From positions 62,001-126,000 of the forward strand of contig NZ_JAEEMU010000039.1 in assembly GCF_016283395.1 (NCBI RefSeq): a stretch of 64,000 nt of DNA, read 5' to 3'. Under the pieces are notes generated by a model. The model had not been told where the DNA came from and did not search any database. It was given only the letters and a program-made list of their open reading frames with translations. Position 1 is the first letter of the stretch. Each line of letters opens with the position of its first letter. The stretch is from Ruminococcus sp. (GTDB lineage Bacteria; Bacillota_A; Clostridia; Oscillospirales; Ruminococcaceae). Of the stretch, positions 25,528 to 33,793 are shown piece after piece. Made by a program: the position numbers and the translations under genes.

Positions 25528-25547
25528 CGGAAATAACTATGTAGCTA

Positions 25548-26627
25548 TCAGTCAAGGAAATCCTTGACCTTTTTGCTTCTGCTGGGATGACGGAGTTTTC
25601 TGAGTGCTTTAGCCTCTATCTGGCGTATACGCTCACGGGTAACGTCAAAACGCTGACCAACTTCTTCGAGGGTGCGTGACTTGCCGTCCTCAAGACCGAA
25701 ACGGAGCTTGAGCACCTTTGCTTCACGGTCTGTAAGTGTTGAAAGTACCTCATTGAGCTGCTCTTTTAGGAGAGTATGTGAAGCTGCTTCAGCAGGAGCA
25801 GGAGCATCATCATCAGGGATAAAGTCGCCAAGGTGGCTGTCCTCCTCCTCACCGATAGGAGTTTCGAGAGATACAGGATCCTGAGCCACACGCATGATCT
25901 CACGAACCTTGTCCACAGGCATATTGAGCTTGTCTGCTATTTCCTCGGGGCTTGGATCGTGACCGTTCTCGTGGAGGAGCTGGCTTGAAACCTTCTTTAC
26001 CTTTGTGATAGTTTCCACCATATGAACGGGGATACGGATAGTTCTTGCCTGATCGGCAATTGCACGGGTAATAGCCTGTCTTATCCACCATGTAGCGTAA
26101 GTGGAGAACTTGAAGCCCTTAGTGTAATCGAACTTTTCAACAGCCTTGATAAGACCGAGGTTGCCTTCCTGTATAAGGTCAAGGAACTGCATACCTCTGC
26201 CTACATACTTCTTAGCGATAGAAACAACAAGACGGAGGTTAGCTTCAGAAAGACGCTTTTTAGCGTAAGGATCGCCCTTAGCCATTCTCTGAGCAAGCTC
26301 TATTTCCTCCTCGGTAGTAAGAAGCGGAACACGTCCGATCTCCTTGAGGTAGATCTTTACAGGGTCATCGATAGCGATTCCCTCTGTAGAAAGGGCCATT
26401 TCAAGGTCATCTGTCATATTTGAGTCGAGACCGATCCTCAGGTCAGCATCGAGGTTCATATCCTCGACGATCTCGATATTGAGATTTTCACAATTGTCAT
26501 AGAAGGTATTGATCTGATCAACGTCGAAATCAAGCTCCTCCAGAGCATCAGTTATCTCCTTGGTAGTGAGCTTGCCGTTGGTCTTGCCCTGTTCCATCAA
26601 GGCTTCGATGGTATTTTTCTTTTCCAT
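25548..26627 (-). CDS. rpoD: Primary sigma factor RpoD/SigA
   Basis: Housekeeping sigma-70. Start ATG 26627 has AGGAGG upstream. Region 1.1-like acidic N-terminus (about 1-90), then [18 protein letters not shown] (1.2), region 2 with [20 protein letters not shown] and [18 protein letters not shown] (2.3-2.4), region 3 [15 protein letters not shown], and region 4 [20 protein letters not shown] with [20 protein letters not shown]. 359 residues, a short SigA of the Firmicutes type. Directly downstream of dnaG (13 bp), the classic macromolecular-synthesis operon. Confidence 0.98.
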   Translation of the reverse strand: MEKKNTIEALMEQGKTNGKLTTKEITDALEELDFDVDQINTFYDNCENLNIEIVEDMNLDADLRIGLDSNMTDDLEMALSTEGIAIDDPVKIYLKEIGRVPLLTTEEEIELAQRMAKGDPYAKKRLSEANLRLVVSIAKKYVGRGMQFLDLIQEGNLGLIKAVEKFDYTKGFKFSTYATWWIRQAITRAIADQARTIRIPVHMVETITKVKKVSSQLLHENGHDPSPEEIADKLNMPVDKVREIMRVAQDPVSLETPIGEEEDSHLGDFIPDDDAPAPAEAASHTLLKEQLNEVLSTLTDREAKVLKLRFGLEDGKSRTLEEVGQRFDVTRERIRQIEAKALRKLRHPSRSKKVKDFLD

Positions 26628-26640
26628 TTTAATATTCCTC

Positions 26641-28377
26641 CTATTTATTCTTTGAACGGAAGAGTTCAAGCAGTTCATCATTGCTCATATCTCCGTTAGA
26701 AGCGGGTCTTGTGTTTTTCAGTACCTGAGCGCAGTCAGCCACAACGTCACGGGTAATGTCAACATTGCGTTTTTTTGCTGCTATTCCGCTTATTCTTCCC
26801 ATTTCGTCCGTGGAAAATTCATCGGACAGCAGTGAGATTGAGAATTTGTCGGAATTTTTCAGCCTGTCCAGCAGTGCAGTGTAAACTTTCTTGTTGAAAG
26901 CAGTTACGAATGACTGCGGCGGAGCCAGCTTTTCGATGTCCTCATATTCCTGAGGACGATTTAGCAGGTAGCTGATTATAGTCTCCTCGGCACGGGCTTC
27001 CTTTTTATTGGAAACTGCGTCGGGATTGATATCGTCGCGTATGTATGAAGTTTTAGCCTTTATATTGCGCCATTCTGTCTTTTTGGCGTTTCGGCTGTTC
27101 TTTTGGAGCATGGAGTCGATGTGGGTTTTCAGAACCTGTACAGGTATGTCACACTTCTTAGACGTACGGGAGATGTAAACCTCTCGCTCTAAAGGTGATT
27201 CTATACCTGCAAGCACCTTTGCGGTACGTTTCAGCAGCTCTACTCTGCCTATCTCGGTTGAAAGATCAAGTCCGACCTCACACTTGTCAAGCATGAAGTC
27301 GTTAGCATCGTTAGAGCCGTCGAGTAACATTCTGAATCGGTCGCGTCCGAATTTTTTTATGAATTCGTCAGGGTCCTTTGCGCCTTCCATGTGTATTATC
27401 TTAGTCCGCAGACCAACGTCCGCGAAATGGTTGATAGCTTTCTGAGTAGCTTTCTGACCTGCACCGTCACTGTCGTAGGCAACTATCACTTCCTCGGCAT
27501 AATGGCTTATGAGCCGCGCCTGATCGGGAGTTATAGCAGTTCCGAGTGTGGCGACCACGTTCTCGAAGCCTGCCTGATTTACGGCGATAACGTCCATATA
27601 TCCCTCACAGAGTATCAGACGCTTTGCGTTTGAATTCTTTGCAAAGTTCATGGAGAACAGGTTAGAGCCCTTGTCAAATACGGGAGTTTTTCCCGTGTTG
27701 AGATATTTCGGCTGTGAGTCGTCAAGGACTCGTCCGCCGAAGCCGATTATATTACCGCGGAGATCAACTATAGGGAACATGACTCTTTTGCGGAACATAT
27801 CAAAGGTACGTCCGTTTTTCATGCCTGCAAGCCATGCATCAGCCATTTCCTCATCGGAATAGCCTTTCGACTTCAGAAGATCTGTGAGTGCGTTCCATGA
27901 ATCGGAAGCGTATCCGAGACCGTATTTTTTTATGGCCTGAGGAGTAAGCTTGCGGTTTGCGAAATATTGCAGCCCTGTCTTGTCCGAGCCTTTTATAAGG
28001 TTGGTATAGAAGTAATTAGCAGCGATTCGGTTCATCTCGTAGATACGAGTTTTACGCTTTGCGTAGCCGCTGTCCTTGTTACCAAAAGCAGGAACTTCCA
28101 TTCCCGAACGCTGTGCAAGGAGCTTTACAGCCTCGGAAAAGGTAAGATTTTCTATCTTCATGGTAAATGTGATGACATCGCCGCCTGCTCCGCAGCCGAA
28201 GCAGTAAAAGTTCTGCGTATCTGTAAAAATAGTACAGGAAGGCGTCTTTTCCGAGTGGAAAGGACATGAGCAGACATAATTTCGGCCTCGTCTTATGAGG
28301 TTCACATAGCTGCCCATTACTGTTTCAATAGGATTGGCATTTCGCAGATTGTAGAGAAATTCATCGTTAACGGGCAT
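26641..28377 (-). CDS. dnaG: DNA primase DnaG
   Basis: Synthesises RNA primers at the fork. Zinc-finger: [15 protein letters not shown] then [15 protein letters not shown] (residues 38-67). RNA-polymerase core, then TOPRIM with [16 protein letters not shown] and [15 protein letters not shown] (metal-binding acidic residues). The C-terminal helicase-binding part (about 430-578) is divergent, as usual. 578 residues. Between dgt (8 bp) and rpoD (13 bp), all on the minus strand. Confidence 0.97.
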   Translation of the reverse strand: MPVNDEFLYNLRNANPIETVMGSYVNLIRRGRNYVCSCPFHSEKTPSCTIFTDTQNFYCFGCGAGGDVITFTMKIENLTFSEAVKLLAQRSGMEVPAFGNKDSGYAKRKTRIYEMNRIAANYFYTNLIKGSDKTGLQYFANRKLTPQAIKKYGLGYASDSWNALTDLLKSKGYSDEEMADAWLAGMKNGRTFDMFRKRVMFPIVDLRGNIIGFGGRVLDDSQPKYLNTGKTPVFDKGSNLFSMNFAKNSNAKRLILCEGYMDVIAVNQAGFENVVATLGTAITPDQARLISHYAEEVIVAYDSDGAGQKATQKAINHFADVGLRTKIIHMEGAKDPDEFIKKFGRDRFRMLLDGSNDANDFMLDKCEVGLDLSTEIGRVELLKRTAKVLAGIESPLEREVYISRTSKKCDIPVQVLKTHIDSMLQKNSRNAKKTEWRNIKAKTSYIRDDINPDAVSNKKEARAEETIISYLLNRPQEYEDIEKLAPPQSFVTAFNKKVYTALLDRLKNSDKFSISLLSDEFSTDEMGRISGIAAKKRNVDITRDVVADCAQVLKNTRPASNGDMSNDELLELFRSKNK

Positions 28378-28385
28378 TTTCTACC

Positions 28386-29381
28386 TCACTTCCAGAATTT
28401 CGGTACGAACAGTTCGGTATAAAGATCAACGGCATATTCGTCGCTCATACCCGAAATGTAATCGCATACAGCGCGGTCTGCATCGGAATTTTTCATTATA
28501 TTTTTATACTCATCGGGCAGCTTGTCGCTGTGTTCGATGAAGTAGGAATAAAGCTTCTGCACAAGGAGTACAGCCTTTCCTTCCTCCTGTTTTGCAGCAG
28601 GATTGGTGTACACCTTTTCAAACATGAACTTTTTCAGTTCGTCGTGAGCCTTTCGTATATCGGGAGCAAAGTCGATATCAACTGCTCCGTGGCCGATAAC
28701 GGAGGCTATCAGCGTGGTTATACGCTGAGTTTTTGTCCTGCCGAGAGCTCTTACGCAATCGCGTGGCAGTTCGTTCGGATCGAGTATGCCTGCGCGGATA
28801 GAGTCCTCAATATCATGGTTTATGTATGCGATAGTATCGGCAAGTCGGACTATATTGCCCTCTTTTGTATCAGCCACCATATTTGTATGGCAGTGTATAC
28901 CGTTTCTGACAGCGTGTGTGAGATTGAGTCCCTTGCCCTTTTTTTCAAGAACTTCCACAACTCTCACGCTTTGTTCGTAGTGCTTGAAGCCGTGTGGACA
29001 TATCTCATTCAGCGTTTTTTCACCGCAGTGACCGAAAGGGGAGTGACCCAGATCGTGACCGAGAGCAATTGCTTCGGTAAGATCCTCATTCAGTCTCATG
29101 CCGCGGGAAATAGTCCTTGCTATCTGCGATACTTCGAGAGTATGAGTAAGGCGTGTCCTGTAGTGGTCTCCCACGGGAGACAGGAACACCTGAGTTTTAC
29201 GTTTTAAGCGGCGGAAGGAGTTACAGTGGAGTATGCGGTCGCGGTCACGCTGAAATTCAGTGCGGAAAGGGCATTTTTCCTCATAGCGGTCGCGTTTTGT
29301 GCCGACTTCGTCAATGCTGGCACAGGCGTATTTGCTGAGTATGCCTGCTTCACTGATCTCGATCTGTTCGCGTACAGTCAT
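28386..29381 (-). CDS. dgt: dGTP triphosphohydrolase-like HD protein
   Basis: HD-domain dNTP triphosphohydrolase (dGTPase type 2-like). Start ATG 29381 follows GGGGGAG. Motifs: RDRDRILHCNSFRRLKRKTQ, TRLTHTLEVSQIAR, ALGHDLGHSPFGHCGE (the HD metal site with GHDLGH), and VRLADTIAYINHDIEDS. 331 residues. Clostridial dgt commonly opens the dnaG-rpoD operon, as here. The upstream region carries a 10-bp-arm palindrome and a repeated TGCGCACAG that could be operator sites. Confidence 0.95.
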   Translation of the reverse strand: MTVREQIEISEAGILSKYACASIDEVGTKRDRYEEKCPFRTEFQRDRDRILHCNSFRRLKRKTQVFLSPVGDHYRTRLTHTLEVSQIARTISRGMRLNEDLTEAIALGHDLGHSPFGHCGEKTLNEICPHGFKHYEQSVRVVEVLEKKGKGLNLTHAVRNGIHCHTNMVADTKEGNIVRLADTIAYINHDIEDSIRAGILDPNELPRDCVRALGRTKTQRITTLIASVIGHGAVDIDFAPDIRKAHDELKKFMFEKVYTNPAAKQEEGKAVLLVQKLYSYFIEHSDKLPDEYKNIMKNSDADRAVCDYISGMSDEYAVDLYTELFVPKFWK

Positions 29382-29414
29382 TTGTATCTCCCCCTGACGT
29401 GATGAAATGGTAAA

Positions 29415-29470
29415 ACTGTATATGTGCATATACAGTCAAAAAAATGCGCACAGTATAAAGCTGCGCACAG
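29415..29470. promoter_or_regulatory. Possible operator cluster upstream of dgt
   Basis: Two kinds of symmetry: ACTGTATATG / CATATACAGT arms separated by TG (29415-29436), and two identical TGCGCACAG copies at 29445-29453 and 29462-29470, starts 17 bp apart. Both lie within 90 bp of the dgt start. Binding by a regulator is inference. Confidence 0.4.
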
Positions 29471-29540
29471 CACAAATTTACTTTAAATTTTGCTTCTATT
29501 ATACTTATACTATTTTGAAACAAAAAACCCTTTATTTTTT

Positions 29541-30179
29541 TTATGGATTTTTTTGTACGGAAGAGAAATCTTCAAAAAGCTCCTCGCAGTCCTCTATATT
29601 TACAGAACCGTTTGTGACTTCCACAAGCTCTTTTTTCAATGCATCGAGCTTTTCTGACATAACGAGTATCTCAAGGGTAACATCGCTGCCAAAATCCGAA
29701 TTGACCGTAATGGTATCATAATTTGGCAGAAGATAGGATATCTTGCCGTACATACCGTAATCCGCAGTTATTTTCAAGCGGTGACACATACACATATTCA
29801 TGATATGAGCAGCATCACAGGCAAGAGAAGCCGCATGAGAGTAGGCTCTGACAAGTCCGCCGCCGCCCAGGAGTATACCGCCGAAATAGCGTGTAACTAC
29901 CACACATACGTCTGTGAGCTCTCGCTTTTTCAGTACATCAAGTACGGGTACGCCTGCAGTTCCCTGAGGTTCGCCGTCGTCGGAATATCTGGAAATATTA
30001 TCCTCACGGAGTATATATGCATAAACATTGTGCTTGGCCTTGCGGTGCTCGGCTTTTATGGAATTTATAAAGGCTACAGCCTCGTCATTAGTCCTGACAG
30101 GGGCGATATATCCGATAAACTCGGAGCGTTTTTCTATAAAAGAAGCCTTAGCGTTTGCGGAAATAGTGAAATAGTTCAT
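29541..30179 (-). CDS. YigZ/IMPACT family protein
   Basis: 212 residues. The UPF0029/IMPACT N-terminal domain has KRSEFIGYIAPVRTNDEAVA, HRKAKHNVYAYILREDN, YSDDGEPQGTAGVPVLDVL and TRYFGGILLGGGGLVRAYS, nearly invariant family blocks. The C-terminal domain (about 135-205) is the DUF1949-type fold (LKITADYGMYGKISYLLPNY). Biochemical role is uncertain; relatives bind nucleic acid or affect translation regulation. Downstream of rpmE with a terminator between. Confidence 0.93.
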   Translation of the reverse strand: MNYFTISANAKASFIEKRSEFIGYIAPVRTNDEAVAFINSIKAEHRKAKHNVYAYILREDNISRYSDDGEPQGTAGVPVLDVLKKRELTDVCVVVTRYFGGILLGGGGLVRAYSHAASLACDAAHIMNMCMCHRLKITADYGMYGKISYLLPNYDTITVNSDFGSDVTLEILVMSEKLDALKKELVEVTNGSVNIEDCEELFEDFSSVQKNP

Positions 30180-30202
30180 AATAAATTAACCTTATTGACG
30201 AA

Positions 30203-30225
30203 AAGCCCCGTCAATGACGGGGCTT
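30203..30225 (-). terminator. Intrinsic terminator after rpmE
   Basis: AAGCCCCGTCA (30203-30213) and TGACGGGGCTT (30215-30225) form a long stem with a T run on the minus strand. Confidence 0.8.
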
Positions 30226-30230
30226 GTGAC

Positions 30231-30434
30231 TTACTTGTCCATATTGAAACGCTTCTTGAATCTGTCAACACGTCCGCCTGTATCAACAAGCTTCTGCTTA
30301 CCAGTATAGAACGGATGGCACTTTGAGCAGATTTCAACCTTGATGTTTTCCTTTGTAGACATAGTCTCGATCACATTACCGCAGTGGCAAGTAATTGTGG
30401 TCTTTTTGAACTCAGGATGGATTCCCTCTTTCAC
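30231..30434 (-). CDS. rpmE: 50S ribosomal protein L31 (zinc-binding form)
   Basis: 67 residues from GTG 30434, chosen because AGAGGTGA lies 5 nt upstream; an in-frame GTG 9 bp earlier overlaps that [22 protein letters not shown], then [19 protein letters not shown] and [12 protein letters not shown] are diagnostic of bL31. The CxC and CxxC pairs are intact, so this is the zinc-containing type rather than the zinc-independent paralogue. Confidence 0.96.
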   Translation of the reverse strand: MKEGIHPEFKKTTITCHCGNVIETMSTKENIKVEICSKCHPFYTGKQKLVDTGGRVDRFKKRFNMDK

Positions 30435-30523
30435 GATTGTCACCTCTTTCGATTTATTATTGTAAATCGAGCAGCCCATCAGTTCCGTTAGACAGTAGTG
30501 CCGAATATACATTACAGTTATAT

Positions 30524-30552
30524 ATTATATCACACAGCCCCGTGTGTGTCAA
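30524..30552 (-). promoter_or_regulatory. Consensus sigma-A promoter of rpmE
   Basis: Minus strand TTGACA (30547-30552), 17-nt spacer, TATAAT (30524-30529). The spacer itself contains CACAC/GTGTG symmetry. Confidence 0.85.
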
Positions 30553-30658
30553 GGTGTTTCTGATTTATTTTTATTTTTTAACTCTTACGCTTTTTGCTAT
30601 TTGCTGACTTCTGTGTTTGGGTACAGATATTTCGGTCATATACAGTCCTGAATAAAAG

Positions 30659-30679
30659 GGGCAGACAAAATGTCTGCCC
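30659..30679 (-). terminator. Intrinsic terminator of the pgm gene
   Basis: GGGCAGACA (30659-30667) pairs with TGTCTGCCC (30671-30679). The same stem with a slightly different loop ends pfkA at 32620. Confidence 0.8.
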
Positions 30680-30685
30680 ACCTTT

Positions 30686-32401
30686 TTATTTCATGCTCTG
30701 TGTAAAATCAGCGTAGATCTTCTGCTCGATGACCTCTGCTTCTTCGCGTGTAGGAGCTTTTGCAGTGATATATGTCTTGATCTTCGGTTCTGTACCTGAT
30801 GGACGAACTATAGCCTTGCAGCCGCCCTCAAGATAGAATGCGAGAACATTTGACTTAGGAAGTGTAAGCTCCTTGATCTCGCCTGTAGCGATATTCTTTG
30901 AAGTGCTTGCCTTATAGTCCTCAAATCTCTCGACCTTGAGACCGCCGATAGTGGTAGGATGATCGTTTCTGAGGCCTGTCATGATCTCTTCCATATGCTT
31001 CATACCGCTTGCGCCTTCAAACTCAAAGCTGTAGAGAGTCTGGAGGAACATACCGTACTTCTTGTACATATTTTCACGAGCCTGCATGAGAGTTATGCCC
31101 TGTGTGCGGTAGTAAGCAGCCATTTCGCAGATAAGCATTGAAGCGTCAACTGCGTCCTTGTCTCTTACATAGCCGCCCGAAAGGTAGCCGTAGCTCTCTT
31201 CAAAGCCGAAGATATAACGTTTTTCTTCGCCCTTTGCTTCGAGGAAACCGATCTGCTCACCGATGAACTTGAAGCCTGTGAGAACGTCGATGACTTCAAC
31301 ACCGTACTCCTTACCGATGAGGTTTACGATATCAGTAGTAACGATAGTCTTGACAGCGATAGGATTTGCAGGCATTGTACCCTTTCTGATACGCTGCTGG
31401 CAGATGTATTCAAGAAGCATAGCACCGACTTCATTGCCTGAGAACAGTGCATAGCCGCCCTTGCCGTCAGGAACTGCGATACCTACACGGTCACAGTCTG
31501 GATCTGTTGCAAGAAGGAGATCAGGCTTTACCTTGTCGCAGTAGCTGAGACCTACCTGAAGTGCTTCACGTATCTCAGGGTTCGGATAAGGACAGGTTGA
31601 GAAAGTTCCGTCAGGATTTTCCTGTTCCTTTACAACAGTAACATCTGTGATGCCGATACGCTTGAGTATCTCGCGGACAGGCTTGTTACCTGTACCATTG
31701 AGAGGAGTGTATACGACTTTGAGTCCGCTGCTTGCGCAAAGGTCAGTGTTGATGCCCTCTGCAAGAACGTGTTTATAGAAATCCTCGATAACATCATTTC
31801 CGATGTATGAGATATTGCCTTTAGCTAATTCTGCTTCAAAGTCAGAGGACTTTACATCATTGAAAATGTCCAGTGAATTGATCTTTTCGAGTATTATCTC
31901 TGCACCTCTGAGTGTGATCTGGCAGCCGTCCTCGCCGTAAACCTTGTAGCCGTTGTACTTTGCAGGGTTGTGGCTTGCTGTTACCATGATACCGCCCTGG
32001 CACTTGAGTGCGCGTACTGCCCATGAAAGGCATGGTGTAGGCATAAGCTCAGTATATATATGTACCTTTATTCCATTTGCTGCAAGTACCTCAGCAGCAG
32101 CCTTTGAGAAAACATCGCTCTTTATACGGCTGTCGTAAGAGATAGCAACACTTGGGTTCTTGTATTCCTGATTGAGATAATCTGCAAATCCCTGAGTAGC
32201 GCGTCTTACAGTGTAAATGTTCATACGGTTGGTACCTGCACCGATAACACCTCTGAGACCGCCTGTTCCGAATTCAAGGTCACGGTAAAATCTATCAACT
32301 ATTGCGTCATTATTGCCCTTGACCTCGGCAAGCTCTGCCTGAAGATCGGGATCCTCCTTGGCGTTTTCACACCAAAGGCTGTAAAGTTCCATTTCTGACA
32401 T
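30686..32401 (-). CDS. Phospho-sugar mutase (phosphoglucomutase/phosphomannomutase)
   Basis: Alpha-D-phosphohexomutase interconverting glucose-1-P and glucose-6-P or the mannose pair. Motifs: GTGGLRGVIGAGTNRMN (N-terminal), active-site phosphoserine loop GGIMVTASHNPAKYNGYKVY, metal loop ATDPDCDRVGIAV, sugar-specificity loop FGFEESYGYLSGGYVRDKD, and phosphate-binding RPSGTEPKIKTYI. 571 residues, the long PgcA-type found in Firmicutes. Upstream extended -10 TGGTATAAT at 32432-32440 (minus). Product feeds glycogen/cell-wall sugar nucleotides; sits beside pfkA. Confidence 0.95.
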   Translation of the reverse strand: MSEMELYSLWCENAKEDPDLQAELAEVKGNNDAIVDRFYRDLEFGTGGLRGVIGAGTNRMNIYTVRRATQGFADYLNQEYKNPSVAISYDSRIKSDVFSKAAAEVLAANGIKVHIYTELMPTPCLSWAVRALKCQGGIMVTASHNPAKYNGYKVYGEDGCQITLRGAEIILEKINSLDIFNDVKSSDFEAELAKGNISYIGNDVIEDFYKHVLAEGINTDLCASSGLKVVYTPLNGTGNKPVREILKRIGITDVTVVKEQENPDGTFSTCPYPNPEIREALQVGLSYCDKVKPDLLLATDPDCDRVGIAVPDGKGGYALFSGNEVGAMLLEYICQQRIRKGTMPANPIAVKTIVTTDIVNLIGKEYGVEVIDVLTGFKFIGEQIGFLEAKGEEKRYIFGFEESYGYLSGGYVRDKDAVDASMLICEMAAYYRTQGITLMQARENMYKKYGMFLQTLYSFEFEGASGMKHMEEIMTGLRNDHPTTIGGLKVERFEDYKASTSKNIATGEIKELTLPKSNVLAFYLEGGCKAIVRPSGTEPKIKTYITAKAPTREEAEVIEQKIYADFTQSMK

Positions 32402-32431
32402 TTATAATACCTCCTGAACAGATATATAAAC

Positions 32432-32440
32432 ATTATACCA
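32432..32440 (-). promoter_or_regulatory. Extended -10 promoter of pgm
   Basis: On the minus strand TGGTATAAT, an extended -10; the -35 region is poor. It lies about 35 nt before the pgm start. Confidence 0.5.
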
Positions 32441-32619
32441 CATATTGCTCTTTTTGGGAATAGCTTTTTTCATTTTGTGCTATTTTTTTCTTATTTACTC
32501 AGTTAATAAACGCCTTTGACTTCGATTTTTAGATGAAATTACTATATCATATCTTTTTCTGATAGATGTATCTGAAAATGTATATACTTTTACTCCGATA
32601 AGACGCTATACCGCAAAAA

Positions 32620-32640
32620 GGGCAGACATTAAGTCTGCCC
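32620..32640 (-). terminator. Intrinsic terminator of pfkA
   Basis: GGGCAGAC (32620-32627) pairs with GTCTGCCC (32633-32640), followed on the minus strand by CTTTTTGC. Confidence 0.8.
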
Positions 32641-32648
32641 TTATATGA

Positions 32649-33731
32649 TCAGTCGCCGAAGGATACTCCGATATCACGGGCTGCGATAACGAGATGATTA
32701 TCCGTATCGACGAATTTAGTCTTTCCCGCGATATCTTCAAGCTTGTTCGATGTGATCTTATTGCCTATCTTTGCAACTGTTCTGCCGTAGCGTTCCTTAG
32801 CTATGAGGTATGCAGCGTGTACGCCGAACTGAGTTGAAAGAACTCTGTCATACGCGCTCGGAGCACCGCCTCTGAGCATATGTCCCGGTACGCATACTCT
32901 TGCTTCAAGTCCTGTATTGGACTGTATCTGTGCTGCGATACGGCTCGTTGCGGTAAGTATACCTGCTTCTGCACGCTTTTTTGCACGTTCCTTCTTCTTC
33001 ATCTGTGCTTCGTTTATATCGAAAGCACCCTCAGCTACAGCAACTATGGAGAAAGTCTTACCTGATGCGCTTCTTGCCATTACTGCATCGCATATCTTGT
33101 CGATATCATATGGTATCTCGGGGATAATGATAACATCAGCACCGCCTGCGATACCTGCGTTGAGAGTGAGCCAGCCAGCCTTATTTCCCATTATCTCGCA
33201 GAGAAGTACACGGGAATGGCTTGCAGCTGTTGTATGAAGTCTGTCAAGAACATCTGTGGCTATATCTACAGCCGTATGGAAGCCGAATGTAACATCAGTG
33301 CCATAGATATCGTTGTCGATAGTTTTTGGAAGTCCGATAACGTTAAGTCCCTCATCGGAAAGCAGCTTGGAGGTCTTGTGAGTACCGTTTCCGCCGAGAG
33401 TGAGGAGACAGTCAAGTTTCTGCTTTTTATAAGTCTCCTTCATATTTTTTACCTTGTCGATGTTGTCCTCACCTATGACCTGCATCATCTTGAATGGCTG
33501 ACGCTTTGTGCCGAATATAGTTCCGCCCTGAGTGAGTATGCCTGAGAATGCGGAAGGAGACATCTCCTTGCAGAGATTATTGATAAGTCCGTAATAACCG
33601 TTTGATATGCCGACTATTTCCACATTGTCCTCGCCGAAACGCTCGTAGCAAGCCTTTGCTACACCTCTTATAGTTGCGTTAAGACCGGGACAGTCGCCCC
33701 CGCTTGTCAGAATACCTATTCTTCTTTTCAT
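32649..33731 (-). CDS. pfkA: 6-phosphofructokinase (PfkA family)
   Basis: Phosphorylates fructose-6-phosphate. GILTSGGDCPGLNATIRG (nucleotide loop), LPKTIDNDIYGTDVTFGFHT (catalytic Asp of TIDND), EIMGNKAGWLTL and HMLRGGAPSAYDR. 360 residues. The donor motif reads TLGGNGTHKTS: Gly at the ATP/PPi switch position suggests ATP, but the preceding Mg-binding Asp of GGDG is Asn, and the Lys of PKTIDND is the residue typical of PPi-clade enzymes. RBS CGGAGG. It follows the PAS-GGDEF-EAL gene by 62 bp on the same strand. Confidence 0.93.
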   Translation of the reverse strand: MKRRIGILTSGGDCPGLNATIRGVAKACYERFGEDNVEIVGISNGYYGLINNLCKEMSPSAFSGILTQGGTIFGTKRQPFKMMQVIGEDNIDKVKNMKETYKKQKLDCLLTLGGNGTHKTSKLLSDEGLNVIGLPKTIDNDIYGTDVTFGFHTAVDIATDVLDRLHTTAASHSRVLLCEIMGNKAGWLTLNAGIAGGADVIIIPEIPYDIDKICDAVMARSASGKTFSIVAVAEGAFDINEAQMKKKERAKKRAEAGILTATSRIAAQIQSNTGLEARVCVPGHMLRGGAPSAYDRVLSTQFGVHAAYLIAKERYGRTVAKIGNKITSNKLEDIAGKTKFVDTDNHLVIAARDIGVSFGD

Positions 33732-33793
33732 AATAGAAGACCTCCGTTTGCTTTATATTTTTGATACAGCTTTCAATATCCCCTTAAAAGCTG

